Source of the DNA: Arthrobacter rhizosphaerae
GTDB lineage: Bacteria; Actinomycetota; Actinomycetes; Actinomycetales; Micrococcaceae
NCBI RefSeq assembly: GCF_023062595.1
Contig: NZ_JALLAN010000003.1
Location: forward strand, 208,346-272,345
Reading direction: 5' to 3'
DNA length: 64,000 nt
In this document: positions 50,059 through 59,344 of the stretch, one piece after another
How the letters are laid out: the number at the start of each line of letters is the position of its first letter
How positions within the stretch are numbered: the stretch's first letter is position 1
The notes under the pieces: model-generated
Seen by the model: the letters and a program-made list of their open reading frames with translations, nothing else
Told to the model about the DNA's origin: nothing
Databases searched by the model: none
Translations under genes and position numbers: made by a program

Positions 50059-50304
50059 TCAGCTGGTGGGCAGAATCTCCACGCCGTCGCTGCAGTGCAC
50101 CAGCGTGCGGCCGCGGCCGCCGTCGAGGTCCACCCACACGGTGGTGTGGTCCCGGCTGACGGCGTCTACGAAGCCACGCGTCTCAAAGCCCGGCGCGCTG
50201 CGCACGAGGACACGGTCCCCCTGCCGGAGGGCCTTCCAGTGCACGTCCGGTTCCACGTGGCGCAACGGCTGGTCTTCAACCCTGTTACTGCGGTACCTGG
50301 ACAT
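50059..50304 (-). CDS. Small hypothetical protein, SH3-like composition
   Basis: 81 residues. GDRVLVRSAPGFETRGFVDA followed by TTVWVDLDGGRGRTLVHCSD has alternating beta-strand character, compatible with a small beta-barrel. No family recognised. It is on the same strand as the GDPD gene and starts 110 bases after the HAD gene stop; cotranscription is possible. Confidence 0.6.
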   Translation of the reverse strand: MSRYRSNRVEDQPLRHVEPDVHWKALRQGDRVLVRSAPGFETRGFVDAVSRDHTTVWVDLDGGRGRTLVHCSDGVEILPTS

Positions 50305-50413
50305 TTTCTTCCCGTCCCCTTCTTAGAGTGATCCCCTGTAATTGGAAGAGTAGGGCGCCAAAATGAACGTTGGTTGACCGTTGGCTGGGAGCGAGGTGGA
50401 CAGTTGAGGACGC

Positions 50414-51232
50414 CTAGGAAAGCGCCACACCAAGTTTCTGCAACTTGGCCTCGAGGATCTGCGCCACACCGTCGTCGTCAAAGTGCGGTGCCTGCTGGCC
50501 TGCCGCGCGGATTGCGGCGGGATGTCCACTTGCCATGGCATAGCCGTCGCCGGCCCACTTAAGCATCTCGATGTCGTTGGGCATATCTCCGAAGGCAACA
50601 ACGTCGGCTGCTTCTATCCCCAGTGAGGCTGCGTATTCAGCGAGGGTCACGGCTTTGTTGATGCCGGGAAAGGCGATTTCCAGCATGGCCACAGTGGGTG
50701 CAGAATGGGTCACCGACGCCAGATGTCCCACCGCAGGCGCTACCTCAGCCAGGAACTCATCGGCTGTTCCTTCACGGACGACGGCGAGGAACTTCACCAC
50801 GGCATCATCTGCCGACAGCGTCGTGTGCAAGGGTGCAGGAGTGAACTGGGCAAGGAGTTCACTGGAATCGTTCTCGATGAACCCCGGCTCCAGGTGGAAA
50901 CTGGTAAGGGTTTCAGCCGCGAAGAGCGCAGAGGGCCGCAATTCCTTGATGATCCGCCGCACCTCGAACACCGCCTTGAGCTCCAAGGTCCGGGCCGAAA
51001 CCAACCGGTCTCCTTCGAGATCCCAGACGACGGCACCGTTGGAGCAGATGACCCTCCCGGTGTGGCCAAGCTGGTCCTCCAGCGGGTGCAGCCAACGCGG
51101 GGGTCTTCCCGTAACGAAGACAAGTTCGACGCCGGCAGCGCGGCAGGCACGGAAGGCACGGATGGTGCGGTCGCTGATTTTTCCGTCGTGTCCCAGAATG
51201 GTTCCGTCAATGTCACTTGCTACGAGCCGCAT
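50414..51232 (-). CDS. HAD-superfamily hydrolase, Cof/YidA type
   Basis: 272 residues with the HAD motifs: LVASDIDGTIL (nucleophile and general acid Asp), FVTGRPPRW (motif II), and VVAFGDMPNDIEMLKWAG (motif IV). The type IIB cap lies between motifs II and III. These enzymes dephosphorylate sugar phosphates or cofactors; the substrate cannot be read. It lies in a run of leftward genes (GDPD to NhaA) that are not tightly coupled. Confidence 0.92.
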   Translation of the reverse strand: MRLVASDIDGTILGHDGKISDRTIRAFRACRAAGVELVFVTGRPPRWLHPLEDQLGHTGRVICSNGAVVWDLEGDRLVSARTLELKAVFEVRRIIKELRPSALFAAETLTSFHLEPGFIENDSSELLAQFTPAPLHTTLSADDAVVKFLAVVREGTADEFLAEVAPAVGHLASVTHSAPTVAMLEIAFPGINKAVTLAEYAASLGIEAADVVAFGDMPNDIEMLKWAGDGYAMASGHPAAIRAAGQQAPHFDDDGVAQILEAKLQKLGVALS

Positions 51233-51284
51233 GACGCAAGTCTACGTGGGCCTCTCGTCACTAGCGGCACGGACGTTCCTGGAT

Positions 51285-51815
51285 CTACCGCCGTTCGAAC
51301 ATGCCCATCAGCCTGGCGCGGCCCAGGGTGCGGTCTGCAAGCCTGGATACTATCGAGGCAGCCGAATCGTCCGGAGCAGCGTCCACTTGCTGGGTGTCCA
51401 GGGCGTGCACCACCAGCAGATACCGGTGAGGCCCGTGCCCGGGCGGTGGAGCGGCACCTACAAAACCCGAAAAGCCGGCGTCGTTCTTAAGTTGAACAGC
51501 CTCCGAAGGCAGGAGGGCATTGTCGCGGGATCCCGCACCGGCCTGCAGCGAGGTTATGTCCGCGGGGATGTTCGCGACTGCCCAATGCCAATATCCCCCG
51601 CCTGGCGCGTCGGGATCGAAGACTGTAACTGCATAGCTTTTGGTTCCTTCGGGGGCCCCTGACCAGTTAAGCTGCGGCGATTCGTCTTGACCACCGGCTC
51701 CCAAAACACCGCTGGTTTGGGCTTGCGGAAGAACCTGGCCGTCTTGGAAGGACTCGCTGCTCATTTGGAACGATGCGATGCCGGATGCTGCTTCGAATGG
51801 GTCAGGTACTGTCAT
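51285..51815 (-). CDS. YbhB/YbcL family Raf-kinase-inhibitor-like protein
   Basis: 176 residues of the PEBP fold: ESPQLNWSGAPEGTKSYAVTVFDPDAPGGGYWHW around the ligand site (residues about 45-80), then GFVGAAPPPGHGPHRYLLVVHAL. The phosphate-binding pocket residues of the family (the DPDAP block and HRY) are present. Biological role of bacterial members is unknown. The ATG at 51815 is 31 bases past the fructokinase-like gene stop at 51847, on the same strand. Confidence 0.92.
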   Translation of the reverse strand: MTVPDPFEAASGIASFQMSSESFQDGQVLPQAQTSGVLGAGGQDESPQLNWSGAPEGTKSYAVTVFDPDAPGGGYWHWAVANIPADITSLQAGAGSRDNALLPSEAVQLKNDAGFSGFVGAAPPPGHGPHRYLLVVHALDTQQVDAAPDDSAASIVSRLADRTLGRARLMGMFERR

Positions 51816-51846
51816 GGCTGCCTCTCAGTTTCGGTATGAATCGGCC

Positions 51847-52848
51847 TCACGTGCGGTCAGAATCCGCGAGGCCGACGGCGGGAATGTTTCCTTCCGGGGC
51901 AACGTCTCCGTTGAGGACCAGGGCGTGGTTGAGTTCGCTGCGGGTGGGCGGGTTGGCCCCCGCGCGGGAGACTGTGACGGCGGCTGCAGTGGCGGCATGG
52001 GCAAGGAGCTCAGCGAGGGTCTCCGGGGGCATTGCACGCAGATCCTTCCGATTCTGTGCGCCGTCCAATCCCAGATCCACCAATCCTGAGAGCAGGGCCG
52101 CCATGAAGGAATCACCTGCGCCGACCGTGTCCGCGACGTCAACCGCAGGTGTGACTGCTTCGGCTTCCCCCGCAGCCGTGATTCCCCAAGGGTTTGCTGA
52201 GCCGCAGGTCACCACCACCAGCGCAGGACCCTCGGACCCGCCAAGGGAAAGCCAGCGGCGGGCAGACTCCAGTATGTCCTCCCCGGGATAGAGCCAGTCG
52301 AGGTCCTCATCAGAGGCCTTGACGACGTCCGCGAGCGACACGAATTTCTCTGCCTGCCGCCGCGCATAGTCCACATCGGCAACGATGCTCGGCCGGCAGT
52401 TGGGATCGAAGCTGATGGTGGCAGAAGGGTGTGCGTGTTCGACGGCGGCCAGCACTTCCGCCGCTCCCGGTGCCAGCATGGTGGCAATGGATCCGGTGTG
52501 CAGCAGCGTGGTTCCCTGCAGCATGAACGGAAGCCGCTCAATGAGGCCGGGAAGCTCCCAAGCGAGGTCGAACGTATAGGTAGCGGCGCCGTCGTCGTCG
52601 ATCAGTGCGGTGGCCACGCTGGTAGGCAGCGAGTCCGGGCCCTGGGGCACCATCACGGAGCTTGATCTGAGGTGGGCCGCCACCGAATCACCAAAGGCAT
52701 CGCGCCCGTAGCGGCCGATGAACTGAACCGGGTGGCCGAGGCGCGCCAGCCCGACCGCCACGTTCAGCGGGCTTCCGCCCACGTGGGCTTCAATTCCCGT
52801 TGGACGTTGCACAACGTCAACCAGGCCTTCGCCGATTACTGTGAGCAT
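51847..52848 (-). CDS. PfkB-family carbohydrate kinase (fructokinase-like)
   Basis: 333 residues. Signature 1 near HVGGSPLNVAVGLARLG and signature 2 DTVGAGDSFMAALLSGLVD with the catalytic Asp are clear. The length and the LASADLVK-like segment (VKASDEDLDWLYPGED) are typical of fructokinases of the 2-keto-sugar kinase group. It phosphorylates a sugar, probably fructose, with ATP. It lies just upstream of the YbhB-like gene, with no sugar transporter adjacent. Confidence 0.9.
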   Translation of the reverse strand: MLTVIGEGLVDVVQRPTGIEAHVGGSPLNVAVGLARLGHPVQFIGRYGRDAFGDSVAAHLRSSSVMVPQGPDSLPTSVATALIDDDGAATYTFDLAWELPGLIERLPFMLQGTTLLHTGSIATMLAPGAAEVLAAVEHAHPSATISFDPNCRPSIVADVDYARRQAEKFVSLADVVKASDEDLDWLYPGEDILESARRWLSLGGSEGPALVVVTCGSANPWGITAAGEAEAVTPAVDVADTVGAGDSFMAALLSGLVDLGLDGAQNRKDLRAMPPETLAELLAHAATAAAVTVSRAGANPPTRSELNHALVLNGDVAPEGNIPAVGLADSDRT

Positions 52849-52914
52849 GCTTCCTACTCTGCCAGAGAATGCCTCATTGTGGCGGCCTTCCGCCCAACCC
52901 GGAAATCACTGGAT

Positions 52915-54261
52915 TCAGGAGTGCGTGTCCTTGGCGTACACATCGGGAATGCCGTCGTTGTCCGCGTCCACCTTTTCCTCTTCCTCTTCCAGGCGGTACA
53001 CCCGGTTCCTGGCGCGCAGTACCACGGTGGCCAGGAGCGAAGCCAGTAGGGACGCGGCGAGGATTCCCACCTTGGCGTGATCGTCCTGAACTGTTCCATG
53101 CCCAAAGCTCAACTCCGCAACGAGGAGGGAGACAGTGAAGCCGATCCCGGCCAGCAACGAGATTCCGAAGACGTCAATCCATTTGAAGGAGCTGTCGAGG
53201 GCGGCTTTGCTCGTTTTAGTGAGAACCCAGGTGGTGCCCATAATGCCAATCGGCTTTCCGAGCACCAGCGCGGCAATGATGCCGACGGCGACCGGATCGG
53301 CCAGTGCCGAACGGAGTCCGTCCCAGCTGCCCACGGCCACGCCTGCTGAGAAGAAGGCAAAAATGGGCACGGCGATGCCGGCAGAAATGGGCCGGAATCG
53401 GTGCTCAAAGAGTTCCGAGAGGCCAGGACCGGCCTGGGGACCGCCACTGGCCTGTGAACGCAGGACGGGGATCGCGAAGCCAAGGAGCACACCGGCCACA
53501 GTGGCATGGATTCCCGAAGCGTGCACCAGCCCCCAGACAACAATCCCTAAAGGCAGCAGGATGAGCCAGGCAGCCCACACGCGGGTCCCAAAGAACCGGC
53601 GGTACTTCTGGGCGAGGAGGGTGTACAGGCCAAGTGGGATCAGCGCGAGCAGCAGGGGCATCGGCTGGATGTTCTCAGAGTAGAAGAGGGCAATGATGGT
53701 GATGGCAATCAGGTCATCAACAACGGCCAATGTCAGGAGAAAGATCCGCAGCGCGCTGGGAAGGTGGGATCCGATGATGGCCAGGACCGCGACGGCGAAG
53801 GCGATGTCCGTGGCCGTGGGGATGGCCCAGCCGCGAAGGGTTTCCGGGCTGGTGAGGTTAACGATGGCGTATATGACGGCCGGTATGAGGACGCCACCGG
53901 CAGCGGCAGCCACCGGAACCACTGATTTGTTGAGCTGCCTCAGATCCCCGGCGACGAATTCACGTTTGAGCTCAAGACCTACGAGGAAGAAAAAAACCGC
54001 GAGGAGCCCGTCGGCAGCCCAGGCTCCGAGGGTGAGCTCCAGATGCCATGGTTCGTAGCCGACTTTGTAATCCCGCAAGGCAAAGTAGCTGTCTGACGCC
54101 GGAGAGTTTGCCCAGACCAAGGCGATGACGGCGGCGGCAACCAAGAGTGCTCCGCCAACGGTTTCTTTGCGGAGGATCTCGCCGATGCGCAGGGACTCGG
54201 CGTAGCTTCCGCGTCCGAAGATGGTGATGCGTGGAGGAATTGGTGCAGGATTCTGGCTCAT
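52915..54261 (-). CDS. nhaA: Na+/H+ antiporter NhaA
   Basis: 448 residues; ATG 54261 with GAGGA 6 bases upstream (a TTG at 54273 is the alternative). About 12 membrane helices with NhaA hallmarks: [41 protein letters not shown] (the helix IV TD pair) and [14 protein letters not shown] with the two essential adjacent aspartates. It exchanges external H+ for internal Na+ for pH and salt homeostasis. The C-terminus has an acidic tail ([20 protein letters not shown]) resembling a Ca-binding type-III repeat, an unusual extension for this family. Confidence 0.94.
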   Translation of the reverse strand: MSQNPAPIPPRITIFGRGSYAESLRIGEILRKETVGGALLVAAAVIALVWANSPASDSYFALRDYKVGYEPWHLELTLGAWAADGLLAVFFFLVGLELKREFVAGDLRQLNKSVVPVAAAAGGVLIPAVIYAIVNLTSPETLRGWAIPTATDIAFAVAVLAIIGSHLPSALRIFLLTLAVVDDLIAITIIALFYSENIQPMPLLLALIPLGLYTLLAQKYRRFFGTRVWAAWLILLPLGIVVWGLVHASGIHATVAGVLLGFAIPVLRSQASGGPQAGPGLSELFEHRFRPISAGIAVPIFAFFSAGVAVGSWDGLRSALADPVAVGIIAALVLGKPIGIMGTTWVLTKTSKAALDSSFKWIDVFGISLLAGIGFTVSLLVAELSFGHGTVQDDHAKVGILAASLLASLLATVVLRARNRVYRLEEEEEKVDADNDGIPDVYAKDTHS

Positions 54262-54436
54262 CAAGGTCCTCAAGGTAGCGTCGACAAAGTCACGCCGACC
54301 AGACTTCCCGGCACACCTGCCATCCAGTGTAGGGGACGAATAGGCGCCGACGGGATGCCCCTACCCAATATTGCTCCGGGTTGAGGCGGGGCCTCCGCGC
54401 ATTCCCAGCCGGGCCCCGCCGACGATTCCCGTCCAC

Positions 54437-55240
54437 TTAGCCCAGCAGGCCCTGAACCAGTTCCCGGCATTTGCGGTATGACGGCGCCTTCGGATCAATC
54501 AGGGCAAAGTGGTCTCCCGGCAACTTCAGCAGCTGAACGGGTGCACCTGCAGCCCGGGCCGCTATTGCATAGGCCTCGGACTGGCTCAGGGGAACGGTGT
54601 CGTCCTCGAGGCCGTGGACGGCGTAAACAGGCACTGTCAGGGGGACTGTGCTCATAGGGTCCACGTACATGTGGCGCTTGGGATACCTCCGTGCCGGCCC
54701 GCCAAGGAGGTTGCTGACAGCGCCGTTGCTGAGGTCCAGCTTTTCTGCGTCAGCGATGTTGAGGAGGCCGGCTTGGCTGACAACGCCGGTGAGATGGACG
54801 GCGCCGTTGCCGTTCTTACGGACCAGCTGACGGTCTGCCTCGGGCGCGGGCAGGGTTCCAAGCTTGTCACGGCCTGCTGCCCAGACGGCCAGGTGCCCGC
54901 CCGCCGAATGCCCCAACGCAACCACATTGCGAAGATCGAGGTCGTGTTCTTCAGCGAGATCCCTCAACTTGTCGATGCCGGCCAGGACATCCTCAAATGT
55001 ATGAGGCCAGCCACCGCCGTTTCCGGCCCGCCTGTACTCCAGGTTCCATGCCGCCATGCCGTGCATTGCAAGATCCCTAGCCAGCGGTTCGCCCAATTCA
55101 GCACCGTATTGGGAACGCCAGTATCCGCCGTGGATGACCACAACAACGCCTTTGGGTGTTTGTTTGCCATTGGCCTCCGGCAGGAAAAGTTCGCCCCACT
55201 GACTGGGGTCTGCACCGTACTGGTACTTGTGCCGCTTCAC
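54437..55240 (-). CDS. Alpha/beta hydrolase (esterase/kynurenine-formamidase-like)
   Basis: 267 residues. GTG 55240 is chosen for its GAGGAGG ribosome site; the frame continues 13 codons upstream. VVVIHGGYW is the oxyanion block, LGHSAGGHLAVW carries the nucleophile Ser, VYAVHGLEDDTVPL the Asp and LPGDHFALID the His. The HGGYW motif is shared with kynurenine formamidases and carboxylesterases. A GC-rich hairpin (54385-54420) follows the stop. Substrate unknown. Confidence 0.88.
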   Translation of the reverse strand: MKRHKYQYGADPSQWGELFLPEANGKQTPKGVVVVIHGGYWRSQYGAELGEPLARDLAMHGMAAWNLEYRRAGNGGGWPHTFEDVLAGIDKLRDLAEEHDLDLRNVVALGHSAGGHLAVWAAGRDKLGTLPAPEADRQLVRKNGNGAVHLTGVVSQAGLLNIADAEKLDLSNGAVSNLLGGPARRYPKRHMYVDPMSTVPLTVPVYAVHGLEDDTVPLSQSEAYAIAARAAGAPVQLLKLPGDHFALIDPKAPSYRKCRELVQGLLG

Positions 55241-55469
55241 TGCATCCTCCTCGGGGCGTGTTCTACAGGAAGCGGACAATGCCCCAACTGTCCCGCCTAC
55301 TGCGGCGACGCCTGGTCTCGACGATGCACATCAGTTAGATCCGAGCCTACCTTGGCCTTTGGGATGCAACCCCGATTTGTGGTGGTTGGATTGCCTGCAT
55401 CGGGGTGGCCGGTGCCGCCAGGCGGGGTGTCAGACTCATCGTGTCGCACCCCCGCCGTAAGCTGACTGT

Positions 55470-56573
55470 ATGGCGAGCAATTGGGACCTCCTGGACACTG
55501 CCCAAAAGCAGGCTGTGCAGCAAAATGTTGAGCTTTATGAGCGGGTGCGCCCGGCCCTGAAGCTTGTCACCCGCGAGGTTTTGCTGATCCTGCGTGGCAT
55601 GCTCAAGGACACCGAAGTCACGCCGTTGTTTGTCACCGGCCGCACCAAAACTGTTGAGTCCTTTCGAGAGAAGATTTCGCGGACGGAGGAGCCACTGGAG
55701 GTGGGAGACCCTCCGGTCCTGAAGTTCCCGGACCCGTTCCGCACGCTAAACGACATGGTGGGAGTCCGTGTCATTACCAAGCTTCCGGCTGAGAACGCTA
55801 TGGTGGCGAACCTCATTAAACGGCAGCGTCAGCTTTTTGACTGCCGTGGCGACCGGGAAAAGGATATCGGTTCCATTGAATCCGGGACCTACGGGTACTC
55901 CAGCCGTCATTTGATCCTGCGGACCATCCAGAACGATGCCGTGAAGGACTATCAGCAAGCATTCAACCCTGACCTGCCCGCGAACGGCAGCTACTTTTTT
56001 GAATGCCAGATCCGCACGGTCTTTGCCCACGCCTGGAGCGAGATCGAGCACGATATCCGCTTCAAAGCTGAAGATCCCCGAGCCTGGACCCCGCATTTCG
56101 ACCGGCAATTCACGGCAACGGCCGCCATGCTGGAAACAGTGGAAGGTGCGTTCGCTGATCTGCACGAGCGCTATGAGGAGGTCCGCAGCTTCTGGGATGC
56201 GGAAGGCGAGGGTGCGGCACCGCTGACCCCCAACCGGATCCGGGACGTCTGGCGGACGCTCCTGCCGCACGTGGACCGTAAGGTCGACGACGATTGGGGC
56301 TGGGCAGCTGAGCTCATGGCCGCCCATGGCCTCAACCAGACAGTCCAGTTGGCAGAGCTTCTCAGCGCCAACCGGATCACCGACGTCCGACGCGCCTTGG
56401 ACCACCGGTATTCTCCCGGACCTGACAGGCTGCTGGATGACCTTTTGCTCTGGCAATACGGCACAAAGCACATTGATCTCACCGCTGAAACGTCCGACGC
56501 CGTCCCCCACCCCCGGCGGGACAGCCTCCAGCGGAGACTGAAGCAAATCGAGCGGTATCGCCTGACGCAATAA
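55470..56573 (+). CDS. Stand-alone (p)ppGpp synthetase domain protein
   Basis: 367 residues. The RelA/SpoT synthetase domain spans about residues 50-210: VTGRTKTVESFREKI, LNDMVGVRVITKLP with the catalytic acidic region, GTYGYSSRHLIL, and ECQIRTVFAHAWSEIEHD. There is no HD hydrolase, TGS or ACT domain. A helical C-terminal extension of about 130 residues follows, of unknown role. It should transfer pyrophosphate from ATP to GDP or GTP, giving alarmones. The domain also occurs in toxic synthetases, but no antitoxin-like gene is adjacent. Confidence 0.87.
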   Translation: MASNWDLLDTAQKQAVQQNVELYERVRPALKLVTREVLLILRGMLKDTEVTPLFVTGRTKTVESFREKISRTEEPLEVGDPPVLKFPDPFRTLNDMVGVRVITKLPAENAMVANLIKRQRQLFDCRGDREKDIGSIESGTYGYSSRHLILRTIQNDAVKDYQQAFNPDLPANGSYFFECQIRTVFAHAWSEIEHDIRFKAEDPRAWTPHFDRQFTATAAMLETVEGAFADLHERYEEVRSFWDAEGEGAAPLTPNRIRDVWRTLLPHVDRKVDDDWGWAAELMAAHGLNQTVQLAELLSANRITDVRRALDHRYSPGPDRLLDDLLLWQYGTKHIDLTAETSDAVPHPRRDSLQRRLKQIERYRLTQ

Positions 56574-56702
56574 CAGTTTCCGCTGGACATCCGGTGCTGC
56601 GGTCAACGGTTCCCGGTAAACTCCGGCAAAAGGTCGTTACAGAGGCGTCGGGTAGTGGGATACTTGGGCTTCACGGGCTCGTTCAGCAGGGGGAAGAAGA
56701 GC

Positions 56703-57866
56703 ATGGTCCTCGATACAGCCACCCTCCGGGTCGCTTTCGCAGTGATGGCCTTGGTTCTTGGTCTCCTTTTCTACTTCTCCGCGTACCGCAGCACGCGCTC
56801 GGCGTACAGCGCCTGGTGGTGTTTCGCGCTCATACTGTTCCTCGCCGGATCCGCGTCGTTGCTCCTGGAAGGAACGCCCCTTCAATGGCTGGCCATTCCG
56901 GCAGGGCACGGCCTGCTCGTCGCAGGTGCCTCCAGCGTGTGGGCGGCTGCCCGCTCTCTCCGCACGCATGTACCGCGTTCTTGGCTTCTGCTGGCAGGCC
57001 CGGTGGTAACGGCTGCTGCCTCATGCCTGGAGAATCCGGCCGGCAACACATGGTCTGGAGGCGCGGTTTTCCTCGCCTCCATGAGCGTGGTTATTGGTTT
57101 GGCCGCGAATGAACTCTGGCACCTCGAGCCGGGCTATTCCAAGATCCGCATTCCCATGGCTGTCGCGGCCGGCTCGCTGTCCCTGTTCTACTGCCTGCGG
57201 CTGATCGCGTATCTTCTGGAGGGCCCCTACGGCCCCACTTTCCAGGCATACTTCGGTTCCGCCATCACCACTGGCATCACCATGGTTCTCCTGGTGGTGG
57301 CTTCCTTCAGCATGGCAGCACTGAGCACTGAGCAGCAGACCCGCGCGTTGCGTACGTTCGCAACGCGTGACGGACTGACCGGGCTGCTTAATCGCGGCGG
57401 CTTTCTCGATCTGGCCGAGGCAGAACTACTCAGGCTCCAGCACACGCGGGCTCCCGGAACCCTTCTCCTTGCTGATCTGGATCATTTCAAAGCCATCAAT
57501 GACACTCACGGTCATGCGGCCGGCGATCGCGCGCTACAGGCGTTCGCCATAGCGTGCACCCAGACGGTCCGGTCTTCCGACCTCGTCGCAAGGTATGGAG
57601 GCGAGGAGTTTGTCCTGTTGTTGCCTGGTGTCAGTCCTTACCGGGCCGAGGGCATCGCCACGGACATCAGCCGCCGCATGGACGCTGCTTCCGGGGAGAT
57701 TGGTATTCAGATGCCAACCGTAAGCTACGGCTTGGTGGCTGTGGACGAGGATACAGAAGGCCTCGAGGAACTGATTGCCGCGGCAGATGCGGCTCTTTAC
57801 CGCGCAAAGTCATTGGGCCGGAACAGGACTGTCCGCTACGCCCGTTCTTCGAAACCGGGAAACTGA
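56703..57866 (+). CDS. Membrane-bound diguanylate cyclase (GGDEF)
   Basis: 387 residues; ATG 56703 with GGGGGAAGAAG upstream. Six hydrophobic helices (residues about 8-215) form an integral membrane sensor of unknown ligand. The GGDEF domain follows: RDGLTGLLNRGGFLDLAE, DLDHFKAINDTHGHAAGD, and YGGEEF with Glu in the variant but active GGEEF form. There is no EAL domain. It should produce c-di-GMP at the inner face of the membrane. Same direction as the alarmone synthetase gene, 130 bases upstream. Confidence 0.93.
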   Translation: MVLDTATLRVAFAVMALVLGLLFYFSAYRSTRSAYSAWWCFALILFLAGSASLLLEGTPLQWLAIPAGHGLLVAGASSVWAAARSLRTHVPRSWLLLAGPVVTAAASCLENPAGNTWSGGAVFLASMSVVIGLAANELWHLEPGYSKIRIPMAVAAGSLSLFYCLRLIAYLLEGPYGPTFQAYFGSAITTGITMVLLVVASFSMAALSTEQQTRALRTFATRDGLTGLLNRGGFLDLAEAELLRLQHTRAPGTLLLADLDHFKAINDTHGHAAGDRALQAFAIACTQTVRSSDLVARYGGEEFVLLLPGVSPYRAEGIATDISRRMDAASGEIGIQMPTVSYGLVAVDEDTEGLEELIAAADAALYRAKSLGRNRTVRYARSSKPGN

Positions 57867-57906
57867 GAGCCGGGAACCGCTGATGCTGTCCAGGACGTCG
57901 AATCCG

Positions 57907-58695
57907 CTAGCGCTTGCCCTTTTTGCGTGAACCACGGCCCCGGCCTTTGTCAGGATTCGGGGCGTAACGCTGGGCCACCGCCGGTTTCTTGGCTCCGCCC
58001 GTTCCCCTGCGGTCAGGCTTTGGGGCCTTCTTGGGCTTCTCCTGGTTCGCCGATGGCTGCCGGGAACTCTGGGCGGTACGCCCGCGGACGATTCCGATGA
58101 ACTCCTCGATTACCTCGTCGGTCGCGTCGGCCGGCCAGGCGAGCGCGATCTCCGTGCCCGGCACTCCGGTCAACCTCCGCGCCACCGTGTCTTTGACGTT
58201 GAAGTGTCGCGCTACTGACATCGGGAGGATCAGCAGGCCCGCCCCGGACGCCACAACCTGGAGTGCACTCTCTGCTCCCCCGAGTTCGGCCGGATCCAGA
58301 AAGGTTTCTTCCGATAGGTCATCAAAGGCAACCTCTTCGAAGACAGAGATTTCGTGGCCCTTCGGTGCAACCACTACCGGCTGTTCTTCATAAAGGGGAA
58401 TGACACTGAGTCCCTCGCGCTCCACCGGGAGGCGGACGAAGCTGAGATCAGCAGAACCGTTCCGCAACACCGCGAGCTGCTGGCCGTCGTCGGACATAAA
58501 TGACTGCAACGGCACGTCAGGCATTCGCTCTTCCCAGCGGCGGATCCACTTGCCCGGCGTTACCCCCGCAACGTAAGCAAACCTCAGCCCCCGGCGGGCG
58601 GCTTCTGGTTCGCCCATTGGCGTTTCCGTCGAAACGGGAGGAGAAGCGGGAGGGGCAGGTTCGGGAGCCTGGGGGATTTCATCGTCTGCTGGCAC
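57907..58695 (-). CDS. LysR-type substrate-binding domain protein without HTH
   Basis: 262 residues. The LysR effector domain covers about residues 36-205 (RGLRFAYVAGVTPGKWIRRW, FMSDDGQQLAVLRNGSADLSF, VVAPKGHEISVFEEV, VVASGAGLLILPMSVARHF). No helix-turn-helix precedes it; instead there is a Pro/Glu-rich tail, and the C-terminus is strongly basic (KPKKAPKPDRRGTGG, RGRGSRKKGKR). It is divergent from the DUF5997 gene 122 bases away. DNA or RNA contact through the basic tail is possible. Function unknown. Confidence 0.8.
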   Translation of the reverse strand: MPADDEIPQAPEPAPPASPPVSTETPMGEPEAARRGLRFAYVAGVTPGKWIRRWEERMPDVPLQSFMSDDGQQLAVLRNGSADLSFVRLPVEREGLSVIPLYEEQPVVVAPKGHEISVFEEVAFDDLSEETFLDPAELGGAESALQVVASGAGLLILPMSVARHFNVKDTVARRLTGVPGTEIALAWPADATDEVIEEFIGIVRGRTAQSSRQPSANQEKPKKAPKPDRRGTGGAKKPAVAQRYAPNPDKGRGRGSRKKGKR

Positions 58696-58817
58696 AGCTT
58701 CACAGTACCGTCAGCCATTCCAAAGCGTCAGCCGTTCACCGCCACCAGCACGGGGATGGCGCCTGAACGGCGCCTCCTCTGGTGCGTTCAAGGCGCGCGT
58801 ACAGATACCCTTGAAGC

Positions 58818-59216
58818 ATGACCTCTGCAAACTCCCAGTCCATGAAGCCGGCCACCGTTGCCAAGAAACTCGGCATCTACCTGCCCGCTACACCCCAGGA
58901 GTTCCAGGATTCAGTCATCACCCGTGCTGACTTCGCCGAGCTCCAGGCCAACCCGCCGGAGTGGCTGGCCGAGTTGCGCCGCAACGGCCCCCACCCCCGC
59001 CCTGTTGTGGCCCAGAAACTGAACGTTTCCATCAGCGGCCTCGCCCGTGGCGGAGTTGAAGAAGCGCTAACGACGGCGGAAATCACCGCCCTGCTGCAGG
59101 CGCCTCCTGCTTGGCTGGTGGCTGAGCGCTCCACACACGCCGCGGTCCGCGCTGAAGCGCAGCGTGTCAAGGATGAGGCCGCGAAGAAGGAAGCCAAGAA
59201 GGCCCGCCAAGGCTGA
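58818..59216 (+). CDS. DUF5997 family protein
   Basis: 132 residues matching the actinobacterial DUF5997 family in length and character: MKPATVAKKLGIYLPATPQEF, NPPEWLAELRRNGPHPRPVVAQKLNVS and a Lys/Ala-rich C-terminal helix ending in KEAKKARQG. The PxVVAxxLxxSxxG stretch has a helix-turn-helix-like look. It is divergent from the HTH-less LysR-domain gene, a pairing that may be functional. Function unknown. Confidence 0.82.
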   Translation: MTSANSQSMKPATVAKKLGIYLPATPQEFQDSVITRADFAELQANPPEWLAELRRNGPHPRPVVAQKLNVSISGLARGGVEEALTTAEITALLQAPPAWLVAERSTHAAVRAEAQRVKDEAAKKEAKKARQG

Positions 59217-59344
59217 ACCGGCCAGAAGAAGGGCCTAGCTGAGGCGCAACGGGTCGGCGCATACTGAATTCAAGCGGCGCACGACCTTCATACGGCATTC
59301 GTGGAGGACTGCGCCGAGCGGGTAATAGCGCTGGAGGTGGTCCC

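Noticed and set aside
54385..54420. GC-rich hairpin after the alpha/beta hydrolase as an intrinsic terminator.
   Set aside because: An 8-bp stem with a 20-base loop and no T-run on the relevant strand; too weak to list as a terminator.
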